From the NCBI GenBank assembly GCA_029856155.1, contig JAHQWL010000029.1, positions 1 through 51,156 on the forward strand: a stretch of DNA of 51,156 bases, read 5' to 3'. The notes beneath the pieces are model-generated. The model saw only the letters and a program-made list of their open reading frames with translations. It did not search any database and had not been told where the DNA came from. This DNA comes from Promethearchaeia archaeon (lineage in GTDB: Archaea; Asgardarchaeota; Lokiarchaeia; Sigyniarchaeales; SOKP01). This document shows positions 1-8,768 of this stretch, piece after piece (position 1 is the first letter of the stretch; every line of letters begins with the position of its first letter). The translations under genes were made by a program, and so were the position numbers.

Positions 1-654
1 CCCTCTATCAATTTCAAAAATGGTTTCCCACCAACATTTATCACCAACATCATAAAAATAATTATTATAATCTCCAATCAATAATTGTAAGCAATCAGCT
101 CCATCAGATCCAGAATAAGCATCGTCAAAATAATTACCACTCATGTAATTAGTCTGACCTGTATCCATCGTTTTAAATGTCCAATTGGCAACATAATTAC
201 TATCATTATCGTCTCTAGCATCATTATTATCATCCGGACCAGCATGAAATGTTCCATTTATCCAATTTCTTGTATCATATAGATTTGTTATTGTGGAATT
301 TAATTGATATCCATTCCATCCATATAATTCTACTTGAGCATGAGTATCATCATAGGAATTATTATAAAAGCTTACTGCTAAATCAGTTTTTGTTCGATTA
401 GCATAGTGGGTTACGTTCCAAGGAGTGCCAATCCCGGTGAAAGTATTATCAACGGTTAGAGCTTGAGTTTTTAAATTTCTAACTCCTATATCTTCATTAA
501 TTGGTTCATTTTGATTAATAATACGATTTATATTAAAATTATTTGAAAAAGTAATAAAGATGAAACTAAAAAATAAGAATGACAATATTAAAACCTTCTT
601 TTTATTAATTCTATTAACCTGTAGATACCTATTCTTTTTTAGGGGCAATCTCAC
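1..654 (-). CDS. Secreted surface protein, N-terminal part (truncated by window edge)
   Basis: An open minus-strand frame of 218 codons runs off the left edge. It begins at GTG 654 (in-frame TGA just upstream) or TTG 648. The N-terminus is basic (KKNRYLQVNRINKKK) and is followed by a hydrophobic stretch (VLILSFLFFSFIFITF), so it looks like a signal peptide or membrane anchor at about residues 20-37. The rest is polar, rich in Asn, Asp, Tyr and Trp. It has at least seven N-glycosylation sequons (NVT, NRT, NNS, NST, NGT, NDS, NWT), as expected of an archaeal cell-surface protein. I do not recognise a catalytic domain. The exact function cannot be given because the C-terminus is missing. Confidence 0.7.
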   Translation of the reverse strand, partial: MRLPLKKNRYLQVNRINKKKVLILSFLFFSFIFITFSNNFNINRIINQNEPINEDIGVRNLKTQALTVDNTFTGIGTPWNVTHYANRTKTDLAVSFYNNSYDDTHAQVELYGWNGYQLNSTITNLYDTRNWINGTFHAGPDDNNDARDDNDSNYVANWTFKTMDTGQTNYMSGNYFDDAYSGSDGADCLQLLIGDYNNYFYDVGDKCWWETIFEIDRG

Positions 655-872
655 TCACTTCTTAAATTATAATATTATTTAATTCTATAAATCTAATTTA
701 AATTAATATTTAAAAGACTATCAATATATATATTATTAGAATAAAATATAAGATAATAATATCAATATGATATATTAAAATCTTTTTTGCTATTCTATAA
801 TTTTCAATATTAGTTATTATTTCATGGTTTAAATATCTAAATTATAACGGGGATATCTCAATAAATTTAGTT

Positions 873-1676
873 TTAAAAAATACTTCTTACAAATCCACCA
901 TCTACTTGAATAACTGTTCCAGTAATATAACTAGCTCTTTTAGAGGCTAAAAATACTACTAAATTTGCTAATTCCTCAGGTTTTCCTAATCGTCCTAATG
1001 GTATAGGATTTATCCATGTTTTCTCAACTTCATCATAAGATTTTCCTGTATTTTTTACTGTTGTGTTGATTAATTCTTTCATACGATCAGTAAGCGTTGG
1101 TCCAGGACATACAACATTTACTAAAATGTTATTTTTTCCATATTCATTGGCTAATGTTTTAGCAAACCCAACGACACCCAATCGAGTAGTATTAGATAAC
1201 ACCAAATTTTCCAATGGTTGTTTAACGGATACAGAGGTTATAGCAATAATTCGTCCATTCTCTTGCTTTTTCATGATAGGAAGAACTAAATCAGTTATCT
1301 GAATAAATGAACGTAAATTTAAATCAATTGAATTTGACCAATCTTCTTTCGTAATCTTACTAATAGGTCCTGAAGGGGGTCCACCAGCATTATGAATAAG
1401 AATATCTATCCTCCCAAATTCTTTCAAAGTTTGTTCCACAAGACTCTTTATTTGATCTTCATACATTAAATCTGCAACGACTGGAAAAACCCGATTATTT
1501 AAATTAACTGATTCTAAAGATTCAATTTGCTCCTTTGCATTATTTAAATTATCTTTAGAACGGCTACAAATTACTACATTAACACCCTCCTCGTAAAGCC
1601 CACTAGCACAAGCTAGCCCTAATCCTTTACTAGATGCCAATACTAAAGCAACTTTATTTTCTAACTCTAAATTCAT
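873..1676 (-). CDS. Short-chain dehydrogenase/reductase family protein with non-canonical active site
   Basis: A Rossmann-fold SDR of about 267 residues. It has a nucleotide-binding loop (ASSKGLGLA), the NAG motif (IHNAGGPP), a catalytic-type Ser (ITSVSV), a PG motif (CPGPTLTDR) and the usual C-terminal GxxxQVDGG. The YxxxK catalytic pair is absent: the aligned residues read SNTTR, so Tyr is replaced by Ser and Lys by Arg. It may still bind NAD(P) but is unlikely to be a standard alcohol/ketone oxidoreductase. ATG 1676 is preferred to the in-frame TTG 1682 because an AGAGGT sequence sits 8 nt before the ATG but only 2 nt before the TTG. It lies directly downstream of the small Cys-rich gene at 1695-1865 and is probably co-transcribed with it. 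Confidence 0.85.
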   Translation of the reverse strand: MNLELENKVALVLASSKGLGLACASGLYEEGVNVVICSRSKDNLNNAKEQIESLESVNLNNRVFPVVADLMYEDQIKSLVEQTLKEFGRIDILIHNAGGPPSGPISKITKEDWSNSIDLNLRSFIQITDLVLPIMKKQENGRIIAITSVSVKQPLENLVLSNTTRLGVVGFAKTLANEYGKNNILVNVVCPGPTLTDRMKELINTTVKNTGKSYDEVEKTWINPIPLGRLGKPEELANLVVFLASKRASYITGTVIQVDGGFVRSIF

Positions 1677-1694
1677 AATCAATAACCTCTATAG

Positions 1695-1865
1695 TTATTT
1701 GGAATCTGAAATGAAATTGGCAAAAATAGCGCATTTATTATAAAATGTGTTACATCTATTACAATTTTCAGCAATTATACAATCCTTTGCGGAAGGACAA
1801 GTAATATTTCTTTTATCTAATTTTATCTTTACTCGGTGTAATCTCTTTTCTATTTCATTTTTCAT
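1695..1865 (-). CDS. Small cysteine-rich protein (56 aa)
   Basis: ATG 1865 opens a 56-codon frame ending in TAA at 1695-1697, 18 nt before the SDR start. The N-terminal third is basic and helical. The C-terminal half holds five cysteines spaced CX5CX5CX2CX6C, with CNRC and FYNKC as the clearest pieces, suggesting a small zinc or Fe-S binding fold. I know no named family for it. It is supported by a clean start, tight spacing to the next gene on the same strand and protein-like composition. Confidence 0.6.
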   Translation of the reverse strand: MKNEIEKRLHRVKIKLDKRNITCPSAKDCIIAENCNRCNTFYNKCAIFANFISDSK

Positions 1866-2092
1866 AGGTGAAAACCTTGTTTAAGAGCAGTTCTCTATTC
1901 TGATTTTATTTCTGAATATACTTACATTTTAATAATATAAGAAAATAAGCTTCCATTAAAATTATTAGGATCTTAGTATACTAATTAATAGAACTTGCAC
2001 GTAGAAATTTCAATTTCCTAAATTTCAGATGACAGATTTTAAAAAGATAATTTTATAAATTCAAATAATTATAATAGTTTTAAAGATTGAAG

Positions 2093-2104
2093 AATATATT
2101 ATAA
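2093..2104 (+). promoter_or_regulatory. Candidate TATA box for the roadblock gene
   Basis: ATATATTATAAT lies about 40-50 nt before the ATG of the roadblock gene at 2142. This is consistent with an archaeal TATA box and a transcript with a short leader. A Shine-Dalgarno-like AAGGTG precedes the start codon. In such AT-rich DNA the assignment is weak. Confidence 0.3.
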
Positions 2105-2141
2105 TCATTATACAAAAAATAAGATAAAAAGGTGTGTAGCG

Positions 2142-2597
2142 ATGAGTATTGACACCAAAAGTTTCGATAACATTCTCAGTAAAATAATTAAAAGCGAGAG
2201 TGGTATTAAAAAGGTAATATTGGTTGATAGAACGGGTCTTACTATTGCAAGTGTCTCTAAATTCTCATACTTCCCTGCCGATGTTGATGGGATTGGTGCT
2301 ATTGCGAGCGCTGTCTTCTGTGCTAGTGAAGAACAAGGTAAGAATCTGGAATTAGGCAATCTTGAAATTGTAACATCAGAATTTGGTGGAGGTAAGATTT
2401 TTGCATCAAGTTGTGGCCCTAAGGGAGTACTTACACTTATCTCAGATCCAGACATTAATATTGGTTTGATTCGATTAATTTTAAAGAGATCTGGTGATGA
2501 GCTAAAAGATATTTTGGATGAATTTTTATCAGAGACTATGGAAGTTATGGACAGTGGTTTAGATTTATCCGATCTCGACTCACTCACACCTGATTAA
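2142..2597 (+). CDS. Roadblock/LC7 domain protein
   Basis: A 151-residue protein of the roadblock/LC7 (MglB-like) family. These dimeric alpha/beta proteins bind or regulate small GTPases and are expanded in Asgard archaea. The domain occupies about residues 5-125: an N-terminal helix, a beta hairpin VILVDRTGLTIASVS, a small-residue helix (DGIGAIASAVFCASEEQG), then FGGGKIFASSCGPKGVLTLISD. An acidic tail (LDLSDLDSLTPD) follows. An AAGGTG sequence precedes ATG 2142. No partner GTPase is adjacent; the nearest in the window is the roadblock-GTPase fusion at 41329-42309. The family call is firm, the regulatory role inferred. Confidence 0.85.
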   Translation: MSIDTKSFDNILSKIIKSESGIKKVILVDRTGLTIASVSKFSYFPADVDGIGAIASAVFCASEEQGKNLELGNLEIVTSEFGGGKIFASSCGPKGVLTLISDPDINIGLIRLILKRSGDELKDILDEFLSETMEVMDSGLDLSDLDSLTPD

Positions 2598-2771
2598 GAT
2601 AAGCAACTTTTTTCGCTAATTCTTTTTATTTAAAGTTGTAAATAGTCTTACAATTAATCTTTATTGAATTAGTTGTATTTTAATGGTATTATTCTAAGTT
2701 TTTATATGAATTTACAAAAATAAGAAAAAATATTCACAAAACTTTTTCAAGAGTATATTCCAAAAAAATTT

Positions 2772-3719
2772 ATGACATTTGATTTTGTTAAAAAATTGGA
2801 TTTTGAGTCGGACTTCTTTGACTTGTATAAACTCTCAGAAAGTGCATATGGAGCTATTGGTAAAGAAAATTCTGGTATGGGAGGGAATGCGGGATTTATT
2901 GATATTGGAGATTATTTGATAATGATCGATACTACTGGAGATGTAGATGCTGCTAAAGATTTAAAGAAAGCTGCTACACAATTTACTCAAAAAGAGCCTA
3001 ATTTTATTGTGATAACTCATTATCACATGGATCATCTTATGGGAACCTCTCTATTTGATATATCAACTCAAATAATGACATCTGATCGAACTTTAAGGAA
3101 TATTCAAACAGTTGGCAGAAAAAGACTTGAAGAATTTAAGAATATGGATTTAATAGAGATAGAAGAATCTCTTAAAACAGAAAAAGACGAGGAAAAAAGA
3201 AAAGATATTGAAAATGATCTTAAATTTTTTAAAACAATCCGTTCAGATAGTTTTTTAATTCGAGAACCCAATCTAACTTTCAAAGAAGGTTGTGTTATCC
3301 ATGGAGATGAAGCAAGTGTTCACATGCGAGTGTTTAAAAAAGCTCATACAGATGGTGATGTTATTGTGTATATCCCCGAAGAAAAAATACTTTATGCAGG
3401 AGATTTATTATTTGCAAAAAGTGATCCTTGGTTAGGTTCTGGCAATCCTGAAGGATGGATCTCTGTAAATGATGAAATACTGAAGCTTGATTTTAAAGTT
3501 GCTGTTCCAGGTCACGGAGATTTATCATCAAAAGAATTATTTTCCCTAGAAAATAAATACATAAGGGAAATAATTGATTTAGTAAAAAAACGGATTGATT
3601 CAGGAGAAGATCCAACCCAAATAAAAAGAGAGGATTTCTCTGAAGAGATACAATCTTGGAAAAGTCCAGTATTAGAAATGAATCTTAAATTCCTTACTGA
3701 AATGTTGAAAAAATCTTAA
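2772..3719 (+). CDS. Metallo-beta-lactamase-fold hydrolase
   Basis: A 315-residue MBL-fold protein. The metal site is visible: HYHMDH (HxHxDH), a later His in KKAHTDGD, the bridging Asp in YAGDLLFAK and the final His in VPGHG. A charged helical insertion (about residues 112-155) separates the first and second halves. The substrate is unknown; this subgroup includes lactonase- and glyoxalase-like enzymes. The gene at 3936-4775 is a paralogue with the same LLFAK and PGHGxLSxK signatures, so the pair arose by duplication. No clear ribosome-binding site precedes ATG 2772, so the transcript may be leaderless. Confidence 0.85.
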   Translation: MTFDFVKKLDFESDFFDLYKLSESAYGAIGKENSGMGGNAGFIDIGDYLIMIDTTGDVDAAKDLKKAATQFTQKEPNFIVITHYHMDHLMGTSLFDISTQIMTSDRTLRNIQTVGRKRLEEFKNMDLIEIEESLKTEKDEEKRKDIENDLKFFKTIRSDSFLIREPNLTFKEGCVIHGDEASVHMRVFKKAHTDGDVIVYIPEEKILYAGDLLFAKSDPWLGSGNPEGWISVNDEILKLDFKVAVPGHGDLSSKELFSLENKYIREIIDLVKKRIDSGEDPTQIKREDFSEEIQSWKSPVLEMNLKFLTEMLKKS

Positions 3720-3935
3720 TAAATATTTTGTTTTTATATAAATATTGAGTTCATTTATTATTTTTAACTATTCAGTTTAATTAATCCAATTTGAGTTAAT
3801 TTTTTTCTAAATGGAAATAATAAGTTCAACTACTAGGAATAGTTCATTTGAAGTTCATGAAATCAATCTATATATAAATTTATTACATTTTATCAATTAC
3901 TTAACCAATTTTGATAAATTTTGTTGAAAAATGAT

Positions 3936-4775
3936 ATGAATTACAAAAGAATAGATTTTGAATCGACTTATTTTGATCTTTTCGAATTATCAGAAGGTGT
4001 TTATGCTACAATATCTAAAAAAGATTCTGGAGCCAGCGTAAATGCTGGATTTTTTGATTTAGGAAATTATATAATTGTTTTTGATACTCATATATATCCA
4101 GGCGCTGCTCGCGATTTACATAATGCAATAATAGAATTATATGATAAAGATCCATCATTTATTATTAATAGCCACTTTCATATTGATCACATATTAGGTA
4201 ATTGCCTCTTTCCAGAGAGTATTCCAATTATGAGTACCCAAGTTACATTGGAAAAAATTAAAGAAGTGAGTTTTGATCAACTTAAACGTTATCGGGAAAC
4301 GGCAGAAGAAGAAATTTTAAAACGTAAGGAAATGTTAAATTCTGAAGATGCTCCTTTTGGCGAGATTGAAATATATAATGATTTAGAATTCTATAAATAT
4401 GTTACAGATCCAAATTTCAAAATTATATTACCAAATTTCTTGATTAAAGATGAAATTATAATAAATGGAATAAACAAGACTGTTCATCTGATTCCTTGCG
4501 GTGTTGGACATACGGAATCTGATATTTTAGCTTATTTTCCGAATGAAAAAATTTGCTTTATGGGAGATTTATTATTTGCAAATTTGGATGATAGCTGGGC
4601 ACCAAGTGAATCTGGAAGGTTTAATGCTGTTGATCCACCAAAACTATACGAAATTTTAAAGGCTATTATAGAGAAAGATATTAAGATATTTGTGCCCGGA
4701 CATGGAGAATTATCTACCAAAGATGCAGTTCAGATGAATATGGACTTTATAAAAGAGAACTTTCTTAAAACATAG
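3936..4775 (+). CDS. Metallo-beta-lactamase-fold hydrolase (paralogue)
   Basis: The second MBL-fold hydrolase, 279 residues from ATG 3936 (an in-frame TTG at 3921 is also possible). It has HFHIDH, a His in GVGHTESD, the bridging Asp in MGDLLFAN and VPGHGELS. It matches the gene at 2772 in its opening (IDFESTYFDLFELSEGVYA), in the Asn-Ala-Gly-Phe segment and in the C-terminal half. It is shorter because it lacks the final 30-40 residues. The active site is intact in both copies, so both are probably functional with different substrates. It converges on the coiled-coil gene at 4796, with 20 nt between the stop codons. Confidence 0.85.
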   Translation: MNYKRIDFESTYFDLFELSEGVYATISKKDSGASVNAGFFDLGNYIIVFDTHIYPGAARDLHNAIIELYDKDPSFIINSHFHIDHILGNCLFPESIPIMSTQVTLEKIKEVSFDQLKRYRETAEEEILKRKEMLNSEDAPFGEIEIYNDLEFYKYVTDPNFKIILPNFLIKDEIIINGINKTVHLIPCGVGHTESDILAYFPNEKICFMGDLLFANLDDSWAPSESGRFNAVDPPKLYEILKAIIEKDIKIFVPGHGELSTKDAVQMNMDFIKENFLKT

Positions 4776-4795
4776 CCACTCTCTTTGAAAAAAGA

Positions 4796-5842
4796 TTAAA
4801 AAGGTTTACTTCCTTTCACAATTTTATAGTACCGATCGCGCTCTTCTCGCACAATTTTAATATCATTTTGCAAATCTGTTAATAATCGTCTCATATTCTC
4901 CTTTTCGTTAGTTGCTCCCAATATTTTATCTTTTAATTGGTTGATCTCGAGTTCTAAATTCGGAATCGACTCACTATCCCTCTTTGCTTTTAAGAGCTGA
5001 AATTTCAAATTTTTATTTGTTTCGTTTAATTTATTAATTTCTTGATTTAATTTTTCATTATCCTTTTTAATTTTTCTAATTTCTATGAGGATTTTTTCAG
5101 CACCTTTTTCAATTTCAACCGTATCTCCTATTTTTGCTTTCAAATTATTGATTCGTTCCTCTTTCTGATCTAATGCTAATTTTTGCACATTTGTTAATCT
5201 AGTTAATTCTCTATTTTTTGAAGTTAAGTTTGCATTATATTCATTTAAATCAGCCATTTGACCACTCCAATTTTCTAATTTTGAATATAACTCGGCAACT
5301 TCAAGTTTCAGAGCTTCTACGTTTCTAAGATGTTCTGATCTATCGGAAACTAATAAAGAAACTTTTTGAGCTAAATCATCAATTCTTCCCTTTTTCTCTC
5401 CTATTTCATGTTCAAATTCCCGTCTTTCCTGCCAATAAGCATCAAGTTCCCCTCTTTCTAGCAATTGATAAGATTTAAAAAACAGGTCTTTGAACTTTTT
5501 ATCTTTTCTTTTAGGTAATAATTCATAAGCGATTCTTCGTACTTGACCTTCAAAATTTCTTGGAAGGATGTCCTCGTCAGAAAGAAACACTGTAATAACA
5601 TGATCTCCTTTTCCAATAAAGTGCCTTGAAGAATGACCTGTAAAAAAACTTGCAACACTAAGATCGCGTTTTATTTGCATTTCTAAATAATTAGGGCCTG
5701 TCCTTATCCTCTTGTGTTCCTCAAAAACTGTAGTCAACATTGATTCTGTTACTCCTAACTCCTCACATACATTTTGTGGATATTCAATATCTTTAGATAA
5801 TTCTGATTTTTTACCAAGATTTAGAATCACAATTCCTTTCAA
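4796..5842 (-). CDS. Longin-like N-terminal domain plus long coiled coil
   Basis: A 348-residue protein. The first ~115 residues look like a small alpha/beta domain (KGIVILNLG ... SVASFFTGHSSRHFIG ... HVITVFLSDED ... RRIAYELLP), reminiscent of the longin/roadblock profilin-like fold common in Asgard archaea. From about residue 130 to 340 it is an almost uninterrupted heptad-rich coiled coil (Leu, Lys, Glu, Asn, Arg), with no membrane segment. This layout suggests a cytoplasmic tether or scaffold, as in eukaryotic trafficking, but that is inference. The coiled coil is certain from composition; the longin assignment is tentative. Confidence 0.65.
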   Translation of the reverse strand: MKGIVILNLGKKSELSKDIEYPQNVCEELGVTESMLTTVFEEHKRIRTGPNYLEMQIKRDLSVASFFTGHSSRHFIGKGDHVITVFLSDEDILPRNFEGQVRRIAYELLPKRKDKKFKDLFFKSYQLLERGELDAYWQERREFEHEIGEKKGRIDDLAQKVSLLVSDRSEHLRNVEALKLEVAELYSKLENWSGQMADLNEYNANLTSKNRELTRLTNVQKLALDQKEERINNLKAKIGDTVEIEKGAEKILIEIRKIKKDNEKLNQEINKLNETNKNLKFQLLKAKRDSESIPNLELEINQLKDKILGATNEKENMRRLLTDLQNDIKIVREERDRYYKIVKGSKPF

Positions 5843-6034
5843 GATATAATCTCTAATAATTACTCAATTATTTAATTCCTAATATGCAAATATAATGTTT
5901 ATTTCAATATTAATTAAGAATATCAAATTTTTTAAAATTGTTATAAATTATTAATGCATTTCAAAAAAATTGATCAAATAATCTGCATAAAAGCTTAACT
6001 TTAAAATGATAAAGTCTATAAATTTTTTGCGAAT

Positions 6035-6400
6035 ATGAATATTGACGAAGTATGTAGAGAATATTACTGTAGAGTTTGTAATGATATGCATAAAATTAAA
6101 TTACGTAAGAATCTGATTAAAACACATACTAAATTTCCTTTTCCACACATCTTTCTTCATGGAAAATTAAAAAATCTTATAACAACTCTTTATATAGATA
6201 AAGTCTCTCAAATTTCTTCATTTTTTCTTATAGGGAGTAAAAGAAAGAAAATACTTCCTTTATTTTGTCCCTCAGATTTAACCCAGATTTTACCTCCATG
6301 TAAATCTATTATTTCTTTTGAAAGATGCAAACCTAATCCAATACCCTCAGAGATAATATCCCACCCTTTTCCATATCTCTCAATTTTACCAAAGGGTTGA
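6035..6400 (+). CDS. Small CxxC protein overlapping the kinase 3' end (uncertain)
   Basis: The first ~55 residues look like real protein: a CREYYCRVC zinc-knuckle-like start, a basic linker, then TKFPFPHIFLHGKLKNLITTLYID. The last ~65 codons run antisense to the 3' end of the histidine kinase and are probably fortuitous, so the natural stop may have been lost or the gene truncated. A TATAAAT sits at 6017-6023, too close to the ATG for a normal promoter unless the true start is further in. Treat as a putative gene, possibly degraded. Confidence 0.4.
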   Translation: MNIDEVCREYYCRVCNDMHKIKLRKNLIKTHTKFPFPHIFLHGKLKNLITTLYIDKVSQISSFFLIGSKRKKILPLFCPSDLTQILPPCKSIISFERCKPNPIPSEIISHPFPYLSILPKG

Positions 6401-8400
6401 AAGATTTGACTTATTTCTTCTTTTTGTAATCCTATTCCATTATCTTTAATTGAAATTAATATTGACTGTCTCTTAATCTTGGATTGGATAGTAATATTTC
6501 CTCCTCTAGGAGTATATTTTATAGCATTTATTAATAAATTAGCTATTACAGTATGAATTTTTTCTTTATCAATATAATTCAATAATTCATTATGAATTAG
6601 TAGATTAACCTCGTGATTTCTTAATTTAATTAGACCTTCCATTTCTAAGATACAATCTCTTATTATATTTGATATATTTTCATGAGTTAAATTTAGTTTT
6701 ACTAAGAATTTATCTAATTCTGAGCTTTCAATAAATTGATTTATAAGCAAATTCAATTTATCTGCTCCTTCTTTAACTTTTTCCAGAAAAGTTACCGCTT
6801 TTTCATCTAGTTTATCCCTATTTTCTGCTAATAAAAGGTCAGAAAATCCCTTAATAGATATAAGAGGAGTTTTGAATTCATGTGAGGTTCTCGTTAATAA
6901 ATTTGATTTTATTTCTTCTAATTCTTTCCTTTCCGTAATATCTTGTAACCATAATCTTAAATGTGTTAATTCGCCTTTAGTATTATAGTGATGAAGTGTT
7001 CTTCCCGATAACCAAATTATTTTCCCTTCCTTGTTAATAATTCTAAACTCTATATTTTTATCTTCAGGTGATTTTCTAATATCATCAATTTTTATTGGAT
7101 ATATCACATTATACACTAAATTTTCATCTCGCATCTCCTCAAGTGTATATCCAATAAGGCCTAATAATCTAGGATTTATATATACAATCCCCCCTTTTTT
7201 TATGTCGATCTCCAATAAACCCATTGATGATGTCTCTATTAAATTACGGTATTTCTCTTCCGATTCTTTTAATTTTTCTTCAATTATTTTACGATTAGTA
7301 ATATCTCTAATAAACAATACTGCTTGATCAGCTGTAAAGTAAAATATTCTAGCTTCAAAGTAAATTTTTTTGCCTTTAATTGACAAGGAATATTCTAATA
7401 TTCTTGGATTTTTACTTTCTAAGGTTTCTTGAATTGCATCTAAAAACAAATTTGCTTCTTTTTTTGGTAAAATATTAAGAAGATTTTTTCCTAAAAATAC
7501 TTCTGGTGTGGTATACAAAAAGTTGGGATTTCCTTTATATTCCAGATAGCTGCCATCCTTTCCTATAAGGAAAAATAAATCAGGGACAGCTTCAATTATT
7601 CCACGATATTTTTCTTCAGAATCTATTAATTTTTGCTCCGTTAATTTACGTTCAGTTATGTCTTGTATTATTAATTGTATGAATGTTTTGCTTTTAATCT
7701 CTATTAAGAAAGCTTGAATATGTGCCCATTTTAAACAATTCTTCTTATCATAAAACTGAAGTTCAAAGTTTTTTAAAGTTCCTTTTAATAAGAGTTCTTT
7801 AAATTTTTCTATAACTAAAGGAAAATTTCCTGCATAATTTTTATCAAAATTTTTAAAGTTTTTTCCTATTATGTTCGATTTCTTCTCTCCAGTAAATTTT
7901 AATAAAGCTTTATTAACCTCGATAATATTACCACTTAAATTCATTAGTACTATCATATTCAGGGAATTATTGAATAAATACTTATATCCTTCTTTAGATT
8001 GCTTTATTTTTTCCTCAATGTCTTTGAATCTTCTTATACTTTTTAAACTGAAAATTATTCTTATTTGGGCATTTTTCTCTTCAAACCTTTTGATTTTAAG
8101 TTCAAAACAGGAAAAATCATTGTTTTTACTTTTTATTCTTATTTCTGGTATAATAGCATTGGGTTTAGCCCATTTATTTAAAACCTTAATAACCATTTTA
8201 GCATCATCAGGATGAGTCAGATCAATAAAGTTTGTTCCTATAATTTCTACAGGATTATATCCTAATTCATTATTAATATAAGGATTAACATATAGGATAG
8301 TCCCATTTACATTTAATTCTCCTAAAATATCCATACAGTTGTTTATAAGAAAATGATATCGATCTTCATTAGAATCTGATGATATCTCACCATTTAACAA
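6208..8400 (-). CDS. Multi-PAS sensor histidine kinase
   Basis: A 730-residue soluble sensor kinase. Four PAS domains follow each other (roughly residues 8-125, 130-255, 262-375, 382-497), each ending near an IxxITERK/DITNRK-type junction. A HisKA dimerisation helix follows with the phospho-acceptor His in TRTSHEFKTPL (near residue 507). The HATPase domain has the N box (NLLINAIKYTPRGG), G1 (DNGIGL) and G2 (GIGLGLHLSKEI). No membrane segment is seen, so it should sense a cytoplasmic signal. Start TTG 8400 is supported by AGGAG 8 nt upstream. No response regulator is adjacent, so it is an orphan kinase here. The PAS ligands cannot be read from sequence. Confidence 0.9.
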   Translation of the reverse strand: MLNGEISSDSNEDRYHFLINNCMDILGELNVNGTILYVNPYINNELGYNPVEIIGTNFIDLTHPDDAKMVIKVLNKWAKPNAIIPEIRIKSKNNDFSCFELKIKRFEEKNAQIRIIFSLKSIRRFKDIEEKIKQSKEGYKYLFNNSLNMIVLMNLSGNIIEVNKALLKFTGEKKSNIIGKNFKNFDKNYAGNFPLVIEKFKELLLKGTLKNFELQFYDKKNCLKWAHIQAFLIEIKSKTFIQLIIQDITERKLTEQKLIDSEEKYRGIIEAVPDLFFLIGKDGSYLEYKGNPNFLYTTPEVFLGKNLLNILPKKEANLFLDAIQETLESKNPRILEYSLSIKGKKIYFEARIFYFTADQAVLFIRDITNRKIIEEKLKESEEKYRNLIETSSMGLLEIDIKKGGIVYINPRLLGLIGYTLEEMRDENLVYNVIYPIKIDDIRKSPEDKNIEFRIINKEGKIIWLSGRTLHHYNTKGELTHLRLWLQDITERKELEEIKSNLLTRTSHEFKTPLISIKGFSDLLLAENRDKLDEKAVTFLEKVKEGADKLNLLINQFIESSELDKFLVKLNLTHENISNIIRDCILEMEGLIKLRNHEVNLLIHNELLNYIDKEKIHTVIANLLINAIKYTPRGGNITIQSKIKRQSILISIKDNGIGLQKEEISQIFQPFGKIERYGKGWDIISEGIGLGLHLSKEIIDLHGGKIWVKSEGQNKGSIFFLLLPIRKNEEI

Positions 8401-8768
8401 GTTTTCTTCTCCTATTTTTTTTTTTACTCATAAAATATTTCTATCCTTTTAATATTAATAGTTCAAATATAAAAAACTAAATTTTTACTTTGAGTCGATT
8501 GGTGATAATATATAAAGTAAATTTGATATTTAAATTGACATGTGATATAAGAATCTTAATTGTCAATAAGGCTTAATGATTACACCAGAACAATCATAAA
8601 AGTTAAATCTGTGAATCTTCTCTAATTTATTAAGCTTTAACAATAAGTTTTACAAAAAGTTAGAATTCTTTACTACTAAATTTTAATATGTAAAATCTTA
8701 TTCAAAAATCTTGTAATAGATTTTATACAAATTAGATCTTCACTAAAATGTCTAAATTAATATTTGTT
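8401..8768. other. Intergenic stretch, AT-rich; candidate promoter of the kinase
   Basis: Between the kinase start and the amidohydrolase stop (both minus strand) I see no convincing ORF, RNA or repeat. On the minus strand a TTTATATA (plus-strand 8509-8516) could be the TATA box of the histidine kinase, giving a leader of roughly 80 nt. Confidence 0.4.

Noticed and set aside
2108..2587. 159-aa minus-strand ORF
   Set aside because: It lies antisense to the roadblock gene and has Ser/Ile/Pro-rich shadow composition.
7871..8215. 114-aa plus-strand ORF with hydrophobic stretches
   Set aside because: Antisense to the PAS region of the histidine kinase; hydrophobicity is a by-product of antisense Asn/Lys/Glu codons.
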